This document shows, piece after piece, positions 54,249 through 63,075 of a DNA stretch of 64,000 nt. The stretch comes from Salinimicrobium profundisediminis. Lineage in GTDB: Bacteria > Bacteroidota > Bacteroidia > Flavobacteriales > Flavobacteriaceae. Position 1 is the first letter of the stretch, and each line of letters begins with the position of its first letter. Made by a program: the position numbers and the translations under genes. The stretch spans positions 62,001 to 126,000 of the forward strand of contig NZ_JAPJDA010000004.1 in NCBI RefSeq assembly GCF_026241755.1, written 5' to 3'. The notes beneath the pieces were generated by a model. The model saw only the letters and a program-made list of their open reading frames with translations. It searched no databases and was not told the DNA's origin.

Positions 54249-54965
54249 TTAATATTTGTTGAAGCAACCCGACCCTCTTCCGAAATTAAATGTGAAGTAG
54301 ATGCCCGTAAACACATACCAGTCGGTGGTGTTTCGGTTTCCAAAATCGTACAGCCGATAATCGCTTTCTACTTCAGATGGTTGGCTGCCGTCCAGGTTAT
54401 CGGTGAATGTGTAGCGGGCGCCTATTTCTATTCCCGCAGAAAGAAAATTGGTAAGCGTTTGTTTGTACCCCATCACAATAGGCAGGGAGAACTCCCAGTT
54501 ATTTCCTGCTTCCTGCAGCTCATTTAGTGCCGGGTTTGTATATGCTTCGTTCTTTAGCATAAAATGTTTGGCAAAATAGTAGCTAATGCCGGTGTAAAGA
54601 TAAGGAGTTGATTGGTATGTATTAGAATGCAGGTCCCAATTCCAGAAAGTAAATTCAATTCCCAACGAGGCTTCGGCAATATTATTGGAAAAAGAATAGC
54701 CTCTGTCATTTCGGCGGCCTTCATTAGACAGGGCGTCATCGGCTTCGAGCTGGGCATAAAGTAAAGAAAACCTAAAAGAGTGCCGGTCGCTGCGGTTCCA
54801 TTTTACAAGCCCTCCAAAAACCGGGGCATTAGGATTGATATAGGTAGTATTACCCACGTCCCCAATATAATTTGCGCCTCCTATAAAAGGGCCCACTTCA
54901 AAATTTTGGGAATATGTTTGGATGCCGAAAAGCCCAATCAAAACCATTACAATAAGATACCTCAT
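54249..54965 (-). CDS. porG: PorG-like T9SS outer-membrane protein (DUF6089)
   Basis: 238 residues with a signal peptide (RYLIVMVLIGLFGIQTYSQ) and an eight-strand-type beta-barrel pattern. FEVGPFIGGANYIGDVGNT is the opening signature, and FTGIYFTFNFGRGSGCFNKY contains the last strand. In Porphyromonas gingivalis, porG lies just upstream of uppS, bamA and two ompH/skp genes, from memory of that locus; the same order here supports the name. PorG anchors T9SS components to the outer membrane. With sprA and the RemB-like gene it is one of three secretion/gliding genes in this window. Confidence 0.82.
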   Translation of the reverse strand: MRYLIVMVLIGLFGIQTYSQNFEVGPFIGGANYIGDVGNTTYINPNAPVFGGLVKWNRSDRHSFRFSLLYAQLEADDALSNEGRRNDRGYSFSNNIAEASLGIEFTFWNWDLHSNTYQSTPYLYTGISYYFAKHFMLKNEAYTNPALNELQEAGNNWEFSLPIVMGYKQTLTNFLSAGIEIGARYTFTDNLDGSQPSEVESDYRLYDFGNRNTTDWYVFTGIYFTFNFGRGSGCFNKY

Positions 54966-55068
54966 AGGTCTTCAAAAGTCTGCAAATATAACAATATTGT
55001 TTGCCCCACAAATAACAGGTATGGGTTTGTGCCTTAGCAATAACAGTTTAAAGTAGGTTTTATTGTTT

Positions 55069-55953
55069 TTAATTACGCTTATCTTCTCCCCAAAGTAGTT
55101 TTTTCCGAAGGGTTTTTAAGAAGGTGTCACTGGTAAATTCGACTATCTTGATCTTAAAGGGGGCTTTTTTTATGGTAACTGTAGTGTTGTTTTTTAAGGT
55201 AGCTAATCTTGAATCCATTGAGACCAGGTAATCATCGGCCCGTCCCGAAACTCTCAGGGTTATCCTGGTATTGTCTTTTATCACCAGCGGGCGGGCATTT
55301 AGGTTATGTGGGGCAATAGGGGTGATCACCAGTGCTTTTGTGGCTGGGGTAATCACCGGGCCGCCACAACTCAGGGAGTAGCCGGTAGAGCCGGTGGGGG
55401 TAGAAACTATCAATCCGTCGGCCCAGTAGGCAGTAAGGGGTTCATCATCAAGCCAGGTATCTATCGTGATCATAGATGTACTGTTCTTCCGGCTAACGGC
55501 TATTTCGTTGAGCGCAAAATTATTCCCTCGCAGTTCTTCCACTTCAGGATCGGTGATGATACACAGCAGGGAGCGTTGCGAAATTTTATATTCCTCTTTA
55601 ATTAGTCTGGAGATGGTTGTGCGAATTTCTTCTTTGTGAACAGTAGCCAAAAATCCAAGCCTTCCGGTGTTGATGCCCATAATAGGGATATCAAGATCCC
55701 GTACAAAATTGATAGATTGAAGTATCGTGCCGTCTCCACCCACACTTATAAAGATATCGTACGAATTATCCAGCGCTTTAAAGGTTTTAAAATGCTGAAA
55801 ATTCTTCTTTATCTCATTGTTTTCATCAATAAGCCTCAGGAAGTTTTCTTCTATTGCAACTTCAATATTTTCAGAATCAAGTACATTGAGAAGTTCTTCA
55901 ATGTAAATGCCCGAATTAGCGTGATAGAATTGTCCATATATTGCAGCCTTCAT
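55069..55953 (-). CDS. nadK: NAD kinase
   Basis: 294 residues. It phosphorylates NAD to NADP. The family motif GGDG is at residues 72-75 (VGGDGTILQS). NEIAVSRKNSTSMITID and GLIVSTPTGSTGYSLSCGGP (in part TPTGSTGYSLSCGG) are the other conserved stretches. It is preceded by the CBS gene after 2 bases, forming a two-gene operon. The 103-base gap before porG holds no clear hairpin. Confidence 0.96.
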   Translation of the reverse strand: MKAAIYGQFYHANSGIYIEELLNVLDSENIEVAIEENFLRLIDENNEIKKNFQHFKTFKALDNSYDIFISVGGDGTILQSINFVRDLDIPIMGINTGRLGFLATVHKEEIRTTISRLIKEEYKISQRSLLCIITDPEVEELRGNNFALNEIAVSRKNSTSMITIDTWLDDEPLTAYWADGLIVSTPTGSTGYSLSCGGPVITPATKALVITPIAPHNLNARPLVIKDNTRITLRVSGRADDYLVSMDSRLATLKNNTTVTIKKAPFKIKIVEFTSDTFLKTLRKKLLWGEDKRN

Positions 55954-55955
55954 CT

Positions 55956-56612
55956 CTAGATATTTAAATATTTATCCAGATAACGCGAACGGTCCTGCAG
56001 GTTAGAAGAAAAAGAATCTTCGGGATGTTGAGAAATTACCTCATAGCCATATCTTCTAAAGGTTTGAAAAATGGCATTTAAAGGGACGCTTCCAGTTTTA
56101 AGCGTAATTTGAGTACGGTCATTTTCTGTACCCGAAACAAATGCTCCTAACACATGGGTGCCATTTGATTCTACAATTTGACATATTTCACTAAAGGAGT
56201 AGTCTTTAATACCTTTTTCAACCACTATTATGCTACCGGGATTGTTCAGAAAAGGAGATTCTGTGAATAAATTCATGATGTCCTGAAGTTCGAGATATCC
56301 TAAAAACTGGTTGTTCTCATCTAAAACAGGCATTAAGTTGGCGTCATTTTTTGAAAAATTGTGCAACACATCTATCCAGTTGTCTGTATCTCTAACAAAA
56401 AATCCTTCCAGGGCATATTGAACTTCTTCAACTGGTTGCTGTGGTTCAAAGATCCTGGCGTCGGCTACGGGAATGCTGCCCATATAGATATCTCCCTGCA
56501 ATACGGGTAAATGAGAGTAGGCGGATACATCAAAAATTTTCAGCACCTCAGATATTGGGGTGTGAAACTGCGGAATTTTAATTTCATTAAGAATATATGG
56601 CTGAATGTTCAT
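55956..56612 (-). CDS. CBS-domain protein
   Basis: 218 residues with two CBS domains (about 15-75 and 80-140), which bind adenosyl nucleotides, then a C-terminal part of about 75 residues with an ACT-like pattern (GSIIVVEKGIKDYSFSEICQIVESNGTHV, in part IVVEKGIKDYSFSEICQIVE). Directly next to nadK, so it may sense adenylate or NAD state; this is inference. The chosen start is ATG at 56612 (MNIQPYILNEIKIP); an earlier in-frame start at 56642 adds ten atypical residues. It includes a partial palindrome copy at 56067-56079. Confidence 0.88.
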   Translation of the reverse strand: MNIQPYILNEIKIPQFHTPISEVLKIFDVSAYSHLPVLQGDIYMGSIPVADARIFEPQQPVEEVQYALEGFFVRDTDNWIDVLHNFSKNDANLMPVLDENNQFLGYLELQDIMNLFTESPFLNNPGSIIVVEKGIKDYSFSEICQIVESNGTHVLGAFVSGTENDRTQITLKTGSVPLNAIFQTFRRYGYEVISQHPEDSFSSNLQDRSRYLDKYLNI

Positions 56613-56673
56613 TACCCGGGGCTTTTTCTGCAAATTAATCAAAATAAAGTATTTCTTTGCTTATTCAACTTTG

Positions 56674-56681
56674 TATTTTTG
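56674..56681 (+). promoter_or_regulatory. -7 promoter box (TATTTTTG) for pdxJ
   Basis: TATTTTTG matches TAnnTTTG and ends 19 bases before the pdxJ ATG at 56701, in the 88-base divergent gap with the CBS gene. Confidence 0.6.
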
Positions 56682-56700
56682 TTGAAAACAGGTGCCAAAA

Positions 56701-57417
56701 ATGACAAAATTAAGCGTTAATATAAATAAGATTGCAACTCTTCGAAACAGTCGGGGAGGAGATGTTCCTAACCTTGTACAGGTGGCAAAAGATGTCCAGC
56801 GGTTTGGAGGACAGGGAATCACCGTACATCCACGGCCCGATGAGCGCCATATAAGATACCAGGACGTGTTTGATCTTAAGTCGGTGGTTTCTACGGAATT
56901 TAATATTGAAGGAAATCCCGTTCAGAAGTTTATGGATCTTGTGCTAAAAGTGAAGCCCGAGCAGGTTACCCTTGTTCCAGATGCCGAAGAAGCCATAACT
57001 TCAAATGCAGGTTGGGATACCATAAAACATCGCGATTATTTAAAGGAGATCATTTCAGAATTTAAAAGTAACGGCATTCGCACGTCCATTTTTGTAGACC
57101 CCGACCCAGAGATGGTGAAAGGCGCTGTAGAAACTGGTACCGATCGCATTGAACTTTACACTGAAGAATATGCAAGGCAGTTCGCTAAAGGCAATAAAGA
57201 CGGGGTAAAGCCTTATAAATTGTGTGCCGAAACGGCCATAGATCTCGGCCTGGGGATAAATGCAGGGCATGATCTTTCTCTGAGTAATGTTGAATACTTT
57301 CAGAAGAATGTTCCGGGGCTGCTGGAGGTGTCTATAGGTCACGCTTTGATAGCCGAATCTCTGTACCAGGGAATGGAGTATGTTATTAATCAATATTTAA
57401 GTTTGTTAAGAAGCTAA
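56701..57417 (+). CDS. pdxJ: Pyridoxine 5'-phosphate synthase
   Basis: 238 residues. It condenses 1-deoxy-xylulose 5-phosphate with 3-amino-2-oxopropyl phosphate, the last step of the DXP-dependent vitamin B6 route. The N-terminus MTKLSVNINKIATLRNSRGG, then ITVHPRPDERHI near 40 and the C-terminal GINAGHDLSLSN and VSIGHALIAESLYQG are the family signatures. GTG at 56692 in the same frame is less likely. The stop overlaps the next gene by one base (TAATG). Confidence 0.96.
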   Translation: MTKLSVNINKIATLRNSRGGDVPNLVQVAKDVQRFGGQGITVHPRPDERHIRYQDVFDLKSVVSTEFNIEGNPVQKFMDLVLKVKPEQVTLVPDAEEAITSNAGWDTIKHRDYLKEIISEFKSNGIRTSIFVDPDPEMVKGAVETGTDRIELYTEEYARQFAKGNKDGVKPYKLCAETAIDLGLGINAGHDLSLSNVEYFQKNVPGLLEVSIGHALIAESLYQGMEYVINQYLSLLRS

Positions 57418-58184
57418 TGAAACTACATTCTACAATTCTGGGAGAGGGGCAACCCATATTGATCCTTCACGGATTTTTGGGCATGAGCGATAACTGGAAG
57501 ACCCTTGGGAATGAATTTTCGGAGGCAGGTTTCCAGGTTCATCTCATTGATCAAAGAAACCACGGTCGTAGCCCCCACAGTGAGGTTTTTAATTATACCG
57601 AACTGGCTAAAGACGTCAAAGAATACATTGAAAACTACAGCCTCAAAAATGTCATTTTAATAGGACATTCTATGGGGGGGAAATCGGCCATGACAGCTGC
57701 GGCGCTTTTTCCGCACCTCATTGATAAGTTGGTGGTGGTAGACATAGCGCCAAAATATTATGCGCCTCACCATCAGCAAATCCTGGAGGGGTTAAAAGCT
57801 GTAGACGATGCCACACTCAACTCACGGGGAGATGCAGATGAGGTGCTTGCCAAACACGTGCCTGAAAAGGCCGTAAGAATGTTTTTGCTGAAAAACCTGT
57901 ACTGGAAGCAAAAAGAAAGACTTGGCTTAAGGCTTAATCTGGAGGTGCTTACAAAAGAAATTGAAGAGCTGGGGCAAAGCCTGCCCAACGATTATACTTT
58001 TACAAAACCCACCCTGTTTATTAAAGGGGAGAGATCAAATTATATTACTTCAGAAGACGAGGGGCTCATAAAAAAGCATTTTCCCAATGCTACGCTCTCG
58101 GTAATTTCACGCGCAGGACACTGGGTGCACGCTGAGAATAAGAAAGAATTTTATGAGCAGGTCATGAAATTTCTCTCAATTTAG
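57417..58184 (+). CDS. Alpha/beta-fold hydrolase (YbfF-like esterase)
   Basis: 255 residues. Catalytic triad candidates are S85 in LIGHSMGGKSA, an Asp near 205, and the His in AGHWVHAENK near 240. The oxyanion segment ILHGFLGMSDNWK and the DQRNHGRSPHS motif near 45 are typical of the YbfF/abhydrolase-11 group of thioesterase-like enzymes. It shares one base with the pdxJ stop, so it is cotranscribed with it. No obvious link to B6 synthesis. It contains a near-palindrome of the recurrent motif at 57644. Confidence 0.92.
   Translation: MKLHSTILGEGQPILILHGFLGMSDNWKTLGNEFSEAGFQVHLIDQRNHGRSPHSEVFNYTELAKDVKEYIENYSLKNVILIGHSMGGKSAMTAAALFPHLIDKLVVVDIAPKYYAPHHQQILEGLKAVDDATLNSRGDADEVLAKHVPEKAVRMFLLKNLYWKQKERLGLRLNLEVLTKEIEELGQSLPNDYTFTKPTLFIKGERSNYITSEDEGLIKKHFPNATLSVISRAGHWVHAENKKEFYEQVMKFLSI
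57644..57657. repeat. CAAAAATG-n-CATTTTTG palindrome, imperfect copy in the hydrolase gene
   Basis: CAAAAATGTCATTT: the left arm is complete, the right arm matches to CATTTT. It lies in the reading frame near the catalytic serine. Confidence 0.35.
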
Positions 58185-58247
58185 AAGCTAATTTATTATG
58201 CACGCGTAATAAATTGAGGTTTTTCTTGCCTTATATGCAATTTATGC

Positions 58248-58255
58248 TATTTTTG
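58248..58255 (+). promoter_or_regulatory. -7 promoter box (TATTTTTG) for the FadL-GDSL pair
   Basis: TATTTTTG matches TAnnTTTG and ends 34 bases before the ATG at 58290. Confidence 0.6.
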
Positions 58256-58289
58256 AGCATTGATCCTTTATTAATCTACACACATTATT

Positions 58290-59549
58290 ATGAGAAAAGT
58301 ATTATTGTCAATGGTATTTGCGCTTGCAGGTGCTATAACTTATGCCGGAGGTTACCGTGTTGGGGTGCAGGGGCAGCGAGCGCTGGCCATGGGACACACG
58401 GGAGTTGCCGTTGTTAACAGTGCCGAGTTGGGATTCTTTAACCCTGCGGGACTGGTTTATCTTGAAAACCGACTAACTGTTTCTGCAGGGGTGAGTGCGG
58501 TTTTTTCTGAAGTTGCATGGCAAAACGAAGACACAGGAGAGAGTGCGCGTACCGATAACCCTGCCGGAACACCGTTTTACTTCAATGCTTCTTATAAACT
58601 GAATGAAAATCTTGCGGTGGGCCTAAGTGTATACACTCCTTATGGAAGTACCGTGAAATGGGAAGATGACTGGGCAGGTTCTCACCTGGTGAACAATATT
58701 GAGCTGCAGGCAATTTACATCCAGCCGCTTATTTCTTATAAAGTTGCCGATTTCTTAAGTGTTGGGGGAGGTCCAATCTTTGTTACCGGTTCAGTGAACT
58801 TTAACCGAAACCTGAGTAGAACTCTTACCGATATTGATGGTAACAGGTCAAATGTAACCATTGATGCTTCAGGAGTTAACGAATGGGGATGGTCTGCCAG
58901 TGCTCTTTTCACAGCAACCGAAGATTTCAGAATAGGAATCAATTACCGTTCAGAAATCATTATGAATGCTGAAGACGGGGATGCCGATTTTGAAAATATT
59001 CCCAATACTCCTTTAGCACCTTTTAGCGATACTACTTTTGATGCGCAGTTGCCATTGCCAGCAGAGCTTACAGTAGGGCTGTCTTATCAACTTAACGAAA
59101 AATGGTTACTTGCTTTCGATTATAACAGGACTTTCTGGGGTGTTTATGAATCTCTGGATATTGAATTTGCAAATCCTGCCCTTGGGGTATCAGAGAATCC
59201 ACGTGCTTATGAAGATTCAAACACATGGAGATTTGGAGCGCAGTACGAAGCTACAGATAAGTTGACCCTGCGTGCAGGTTATTACTTTGATGAATCTCCA
59301 GTTCAGGAAGGTTATTTTGCTCCCGAAACTCCCCGTAATGATTCCATGGGTTTTACAGCAGGTCTTTCACTTGATGTTACTTCAAGACTGGCTATAGATG
59401 CATCTTTCGCTTATATAAGATTTGATGAAGTTGATGCGGTCTATAATCCAAACCCACAAGATTTCCCCGATTATGAGGGTGTCCCATTTGGAGGTACTTA
59501 TAAATCTGTAGCCTTTATTCCAGGGATTGGAGTAACTTATAAAATGTAA
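58290..59549 (+). CDS. OmpP1/FadL/TodX family outer-membrane transport protein
   Basis: 419 residues with a signal peptide (RKVLLSMVFALAGAITYAGG) and the FadL-type hatch region (GQRALAMGHTGVAVVNSAELGFFNPAGL, in part ALAMGHTGVAVVNSAE). A 14-strand barrel follows, ending FIPGIGVTYKM with a hydrophobic terminal residue. The family imports long-chain fatty acids or other hydrophobic compounds by diffusion through a side opening. It is paired with a GDSL esterase lipoprotein 15 bases later, suggesting surface lipid hydrolysis followed by uptake (inference). Confidence 0.93.
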   Translation: MRKVLLSMVFALAGAITYAGGYRVGVQGQRALAMGHTGVAVVNSAELGFFNPAGLVYLENRLTVSAGVSAVFSEVAWQNEDTGESARTDNPAGTPFYFNASYKLNENLAVGLSVYTPYGSTVKWEDDWAGSHLVNNIELQAIYIQPLISYKVADFLSVGGGPIFVTGSVNFNRNLSRTLTDIDGNRSNVTIDASGVNEWGWSASALFTATEDFRIGINYRSEIIMNAEDGDADFENIPNTPLAPFSDTTFDAQLPLPAELTVGLSYQLNEKWLLAFDYNRTFWGVYESLDIEFANPALGVSENPRAYEDSNTWRFGAQYEATDKLTLRAGYYFDESPVQEGYFAPETPRNDSMGFTAGLSLDVTSRLAIDASFAYIRFDEVDAVYNPNPQDFPDYEGVPFGGTYKSVAFIPGIGVTYKM

Positions 59550-59564
59550 TAAAAGAATTAGAAT

Positions 59565-61118
59565 ATGAGAAATTATATAAAATACATCGGAATCCTGGCG
59601 CTGGGAATGGTTGCATGTGAACCTGAATTTGATAATCCCGTAGACGAGCAGGATGCGTATAGTAATGGAGAAGCCGATTTCTCCAACTACGTGGCTTTAG
59701 GAAACTCGCTAACTGCCGGATATGCAGATAACGCACTCTATATCACCGGGCAGCAGAATTCTTATCCAAACATCCTGGCACAGCAGTTCGCTAAAGTGCA
59801 GGAAACCCAGGAATTCAGAATTCCTTACATGGCCGATAATGCAGGTGGTTTACTGGCAGGAGACCAGCAAATTACCAGTAACAGGCTTGTGCTTGAGACT
59901 CTTTTTAATGAAGAGGGGGAGCCTGTACAAACCCCTAAAGTTTATACCGGAATGGCGCCTACCACGAATGTTTTAAACAAATTAACAGGGCCTTTCAATA
60001 ATATGGGAGTTCCCGGAGCCAGAAGTTACCATTTATTGGCACCTGGGTATGGGAATCCTGCCGGGCTAATGGCCGATCCTGCAACTGCAAATCCATACTT
60101 TGTGCGTTTTGCTTCTTCTCCTGAAGCTTCTGTTCTTGAAGATGCTGTGGCTCAACAGCCTACTTTCTTCAGCTTATGGATTGGGAATAATGATGTGTTA
60201 GGATACGCAACCACAGGGGGTTTAAATGAAGCGAGTATAACAGACCCGGCGATGTTCACCGGGGCATATACGCAACTTGTAAATGGATTAGTTCAATCTG
60301 GAGCAGAAGAAGGGGTTTTAATCAATATCCCCGATGTAACCGATGTGCCGTTTTTTACCACTATTCCTAATAATGCTTTAGTGCTTAGTGCTGAACAGGC
60401 TGCCAATCTTACCGGGTTTTTCCAGGCTGTGGCCGGGATTTTCACCCAGGTTCTAATGCAACAGCAAGTGCCGCAGGAGCAGGCAGCGCAAATCGCTTCT
60501 CAATATGCACTTACTTTTAGTGAGGGGCCAAATAGATTCGTTATTGATGTTCCCGAAACTCAGACTAATCCTCTTGGGTTTAGACAAATGACTGAAGAAG
60601 AATTGTTGCTTTTCACTATAGATCGTACTGCCATTCCAACTCAGGGATATGGTTCTGCAGCGGTAGGTCCAGAAGTGATGCAGGTTTTAGGTATACTTCA
60701 GCAGGGAGGTCAGCCAACACCAGAGCAGGCTCAGTTGGTTTTGGAGGCTGTAAATGGTATTGATGATAAAGATGCTCTTGATATTCAGGAAATCCAGAAC
60801 ATTAGAAATGCCACAGCTAAGTATAACGAAACTATTCTAGCTCTTGCCCAGGCAAATGGGTTGGCTCATGTAGATGCTGCCGCTTTGCTTAACAAGGTAG
60901 CAACTACGGGAATTTCTTTTGATGAAGGCACTGTGACATCAACCTTTGGTAGTGGTGGTGCTTTCTCTCTTGATGGGATCCACCTTACGCCCCGTGGATA
61001 CGCTTTAGTAGCCAACAAAATTATTGAAGAGATCAACAAAACCTATAATTCTGAAGTTCCCACCGTGAATATTGGAAACTACGGAACCGTAACTCCGAGT
61101 AATGATGTGGGTAATTAA
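59565..61118 (+). CDS. SGNH/GDSL hydrolase lipoprotein
   Basis: 517 residues. The lipobox cysteine is at residue 18 (IGILALGMVACEPEF). Block I, ALGNSLTAGYAD, carries the serine (near 53); block III, LWIGNNDVLGYA, has the Asn; block V, LDGIHLTPRGYALVANK, has the Asp-x-x-His pair near 475. A helical insert, rich in Gln and Ala (QQVPQEQAAQIASQYAL), lies in the middle. Probably an acyl-ester hydrolase on the cell envelope. The adjacent FadL-type porin could take up the released acid. Confidence 0.93.
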   Translation: MRNYIKYIGILALGMVACEPEFDNPVDEQDAYSNGEADFSNYVALGNSLTAGYADNALYITGQQNSYPNILAQQFAKVQETQEFRIPYMADNAGGLLAGDQQITSNRLVLETLFNEEGEPVQTPKVYTGMAPTTNVLNKLTGPFNNMGVPGARSYHLLAPGYGNPAGLMADPATANPYFVRFASSPEASVLEDAVAQQPTFFSLWIGNNDVLGYATTGGLNEASITDPAMFTGAYTQLVNGLVQSGAEEGVLINIPDVTDVPFFTTIPNNALVLSAEQAANLTGFFQAVAGIFTQVLMQQQVPQEQAAQIASQYALTFSEGPNRFVIDVPETQTNPLGFRQMTEEELLLFTIDRTAIPTQGYGSAAVGPEVMQVLGILQQGGQPTPEQAQLVLEAVNGIDDKDALDIQEIQNIRNATAKYNETILALAQANGLAHVDAAALLNKVATTGISFDEGTVTSTFGSGGAFSLDGIHLTPRGYALVANKIIEEINKTYNSEVPTVNIGNYGTVTPSNDVGN

Positions 61119-61143
61119 TTCCCACCTTCTTTAAAAATGTATT

Positions 61144-61171
61144 AAAACGTCGGGCTGGTCCCGGCGTTTTT
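61144..61171 (+). terminator. Terminator after the GDSL lipoprotein gene
   Basis: AAAACGTCGGG (61144-61154), loop CTGGT, CCCGGCGTTTT (61160-61170) with one G-U pair and a T-run. Confidence 0.88.
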
Positions 61172-61208
61172 CGTTCAAAGTAGTATCTTAGTGTTAAATT
61201 CAAAACCT

Positions 61209-61550
61209 ATGACCTTTCTTTTAAGAATCCTCCTCACCGCTGTAGTAGTGGTGTTTCTTGCAAATTTTCTTCCGGGTGTAACAGTTACAGGATACGTGAC
61301 GGCTATAGTTGTGGCCCTGGTCCTGGCGCTGCTTAATTTTATAGTGAAACCCGTCCTGGTGCTTCTCACACTTCCTGTTACCCTGCTTACCTTTGGCCTT
61401 TTTCTTATAGTGATCAATGCCATTATCATCCTTTTGGTAGATGCTTTTGTAAGCGGATTCCAGGTGAGCGGATTTTGGATTGCAGTGCTCTTTAGTATCT
61501 TGCTGTCAATTATTCAATCAATCTTTTTCTCAATTGCCGAAAGGAAATAA
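61209..61550 (+). CDS. Phage-holin-family (YvlD-like) membrane protein
   Basis: 113 residues with four hydrophobic helices (about 3-20, 28-52, 55-78, 88-108) and the family core LNFIVKPVLVLLTLPVTLLTFGLFLIVINA (in part FIVKPVLVLLTLPVTLLTFG). The PF04020 family is called phage holin IV-like, but no phage gene is near; in Bacilli a relative takes part in membrane stress response. The frame opens with GTG at 61191, but TATCTTAG at 61184, close to the -7 consensus, overlaps it, so ATG 61209 is used. Confidence 0.9.
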   Translation: MTFLLRILLTAVVVVFLANFLPGVTVTGYVTAIVVALVLALLNFIVKPVLVLLTLPVTLLTFGLFLIVINAIIILLVDAFVSGFQVSGFWIAVLFSILLSIIQSIFFSIAERK

Positions 61551-61601
61551 AGCCTTCTGAATTTCAGCTTTTTGAAACTTTGCTTGCTCTTAAAAAAGTT
61601 G

Positions 61602-61609
61602 TACTTTTG
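61602..61609 (+). promoter_or_regulatory. -7 promoter box (TACTTTTG) for tig
   Basis: TACTTTTG matches TAnnTTTG and ends 26 bases before the tig ATG. Confidence 0.6.
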
Positions 61610-61635
61610 CAAACCAATTTTTATAAGCGCTTATA

Positions 61636-62949
61636 ATGAATATAACGAGAGAGAACATTGACGAACTTAATGCAGTCCTCAAGGTTGATATAGCCAAAGA
61701 AGACTATAGCGGCAAAGTTGAAAAAGTCCTGAAAGACTACCGTAAAAATGCAAATATTCCTGGCTTCCGTAAAGGGCATGTGCCTATGGGGATGGTGAAG
61801 AAGCAATACGGGAAGGCAGTTTTGGTAGATGAGGTAAACAAGCTGCTTCAGGATGCCCTTAACAAATATCTTACTGAAGAAAAACTGGATGTTCTTGGAA
61901 ATCCGCTTCCAAAGGAGCAGGAAAACTTTGACTGGGATAGCGACAACTATACCTTCGAGTTTGAACTGGGCCTTTCTCCACAGTTTGAGGTGAGCCTTGA
62001 CAACGAGAAGCCAATTACTCATTATAACATTGTTGCCGGTGACGAGATGATCGATAACCAGGTAAAAACTCTTCAGAAGCAATATGGAAAACTTGTTTCT
62101 AAAGAATCTGCCGAAGAAGGCGACCAGCTTTCCGGTACCTTTAAAAATGAGGCTGAAGGAATAGAGAACAAAACTACTTTACCTCTTGAAAAGGTCAAAA
62201 ATAAGGAGCCTTTCCTTGGTGCAAAAGCAGGTGATACTGTAAAAGTGAGCACTAAAGGCCTTTTTGAAGATGACCATCAATTGATGGATTTCCTTGAGGT
62301 TGAGCATGACAAAGCGCATGGGCTTGATGTTGAGGTAGAATTTCACGTAGAGGAAGTAAACACTCAGGAGCTTGCAGATTTAGATCAGGAGTTGTTTGAT
62401 AAGCTCTTTGGCGAAGGGGAAGTAACTTCGGTAACCGAACTAAAAGAGAAGATCAAAGAAGATGCGGCCAAACAATTTGAGCAGCAAAGCGATCAGCAAT
62501 TGCTGAATGATGTTACTGAAATGCTGATCGAAAACACTCAGTTCGACCTTCCGAAGGAATTTCTTCAGAAGTGGATCCAGACTGCAGGAGAAAAAGAACT
62601 TTCAGCTGAAGAGGCGCAAGAGGAGTACGAAAAAAGCGAAAAAGGATTAAGGTTCCAGTTGATTGAAGGTAAATTGATCCAGGATAATAATCTTGAAGTG
62701 AAGTTTGAAGACCTTAAAGCTTTCGCTAAAGAAAGGATCAAAGAACAAATGGCGCAGTTTGGCCAAATGAACCCTGAAGAAAAGGAACTTGACGATATCG
62801 CGGCCCGAATCCTTTCCCGTCAGGATGAAGTAAAACGCCTTTCTGAGCAGTTAATGAACCAAAAACTACTTTCCCTTTACAAGGAAAAGGTGAATCTTGA
62901 GGAGAAAGAAGTGACATACGAAGAATTTGTTAAAGAAGTTTACGAATAG
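61636..62949 (+). CDS. tig: Trigger factor
   Basis: 437 residues. Ribosome-associated chaperone for nascent chains. The ribosome-binding signature GFRKGHVPMGMV is near residue 43. The central PPIase-like domain (about 150-240) is present but degenerate, typical of Bacteroidota Tig, and the C-terminal arms region (about 255-437) is complete. tig-clpP-clpX is the usual order, placing folding and proteolysis together. A terminator follows, so clpPX are probably transcribed separately. Confidence 0.95.
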   Translation: MNITRENIDELNAVLKVDIAKEDYSGKVEKVLKDYRKNANIPGFRKGHVPMGMVKKQYGKAVLVDEVNKLLQDALNKYLTEEKLDVLGNPLPKEQENFDWDSDNYTFEFELGLSPQFEVSLDNEKPITHYNIVAGDEMIDNQVKTLQKQYGKLVSKESAEEGDQLSGTFKNEAEGIENKTTLPLEKVKNKEPFLGAKAGDTVKVSTKGLFEDDHQLMDFLEVEHDKAHGLDVEVEFHVEEVNTQELADLDQELFDKLFGEGEVTSVTELKEKIKEDAAKQFEQQSDQQLLNDVTEMLIENTQFDLPKEFLQKWIQTAGEKELSAEEAQEEYEKSEKGLRFQLIEGKLIQDNNLEVKFEDLKAFAKERIKEQMAQFGQMNPEEKELDDIAARILSRQDEVKRLSEQLMNQKLLSLYKEKVNLEEKEVTYEEFVKEVYE

Positions 62950-62978
62950 AACTTTTCTTAATTAATACTTATATCTTT

Positions 62979-63015
62979 AAGGGCGTTAGACCAAGTGCGG
63001 GATAACGCCTTTTTT
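62979..63015 (+). terminator. Terminator after tig
   Basis: AAGGGCGTTA (62979-62988) pairs with TAACGCCTTT (63003-63012) with one G-U pair and a 14-base loop; six Ts follow. A second short hairpin (AGAGGT/ACCTCT, 63028-63043) lies in the clpP leader. Confidence 0.8.
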
Positions 63016-63075
63016 GGCAACTAAGAGAGAGGTGTTAACCTCTTTGTTTAACCCCAACAAAACGACATAAATTCA

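Noticed and set aside
61209-61550. Phage holin as evidence of a prophage
   Set aside because: The family name is misleading; no phage gene is nearby and the neighbours are core chromosomal genes.
63028-63043. Small hairpin in the clpP leader as a riboswitch or operator
   Set aside because: Only 6 bp; no further structure or consensus supports regulation.
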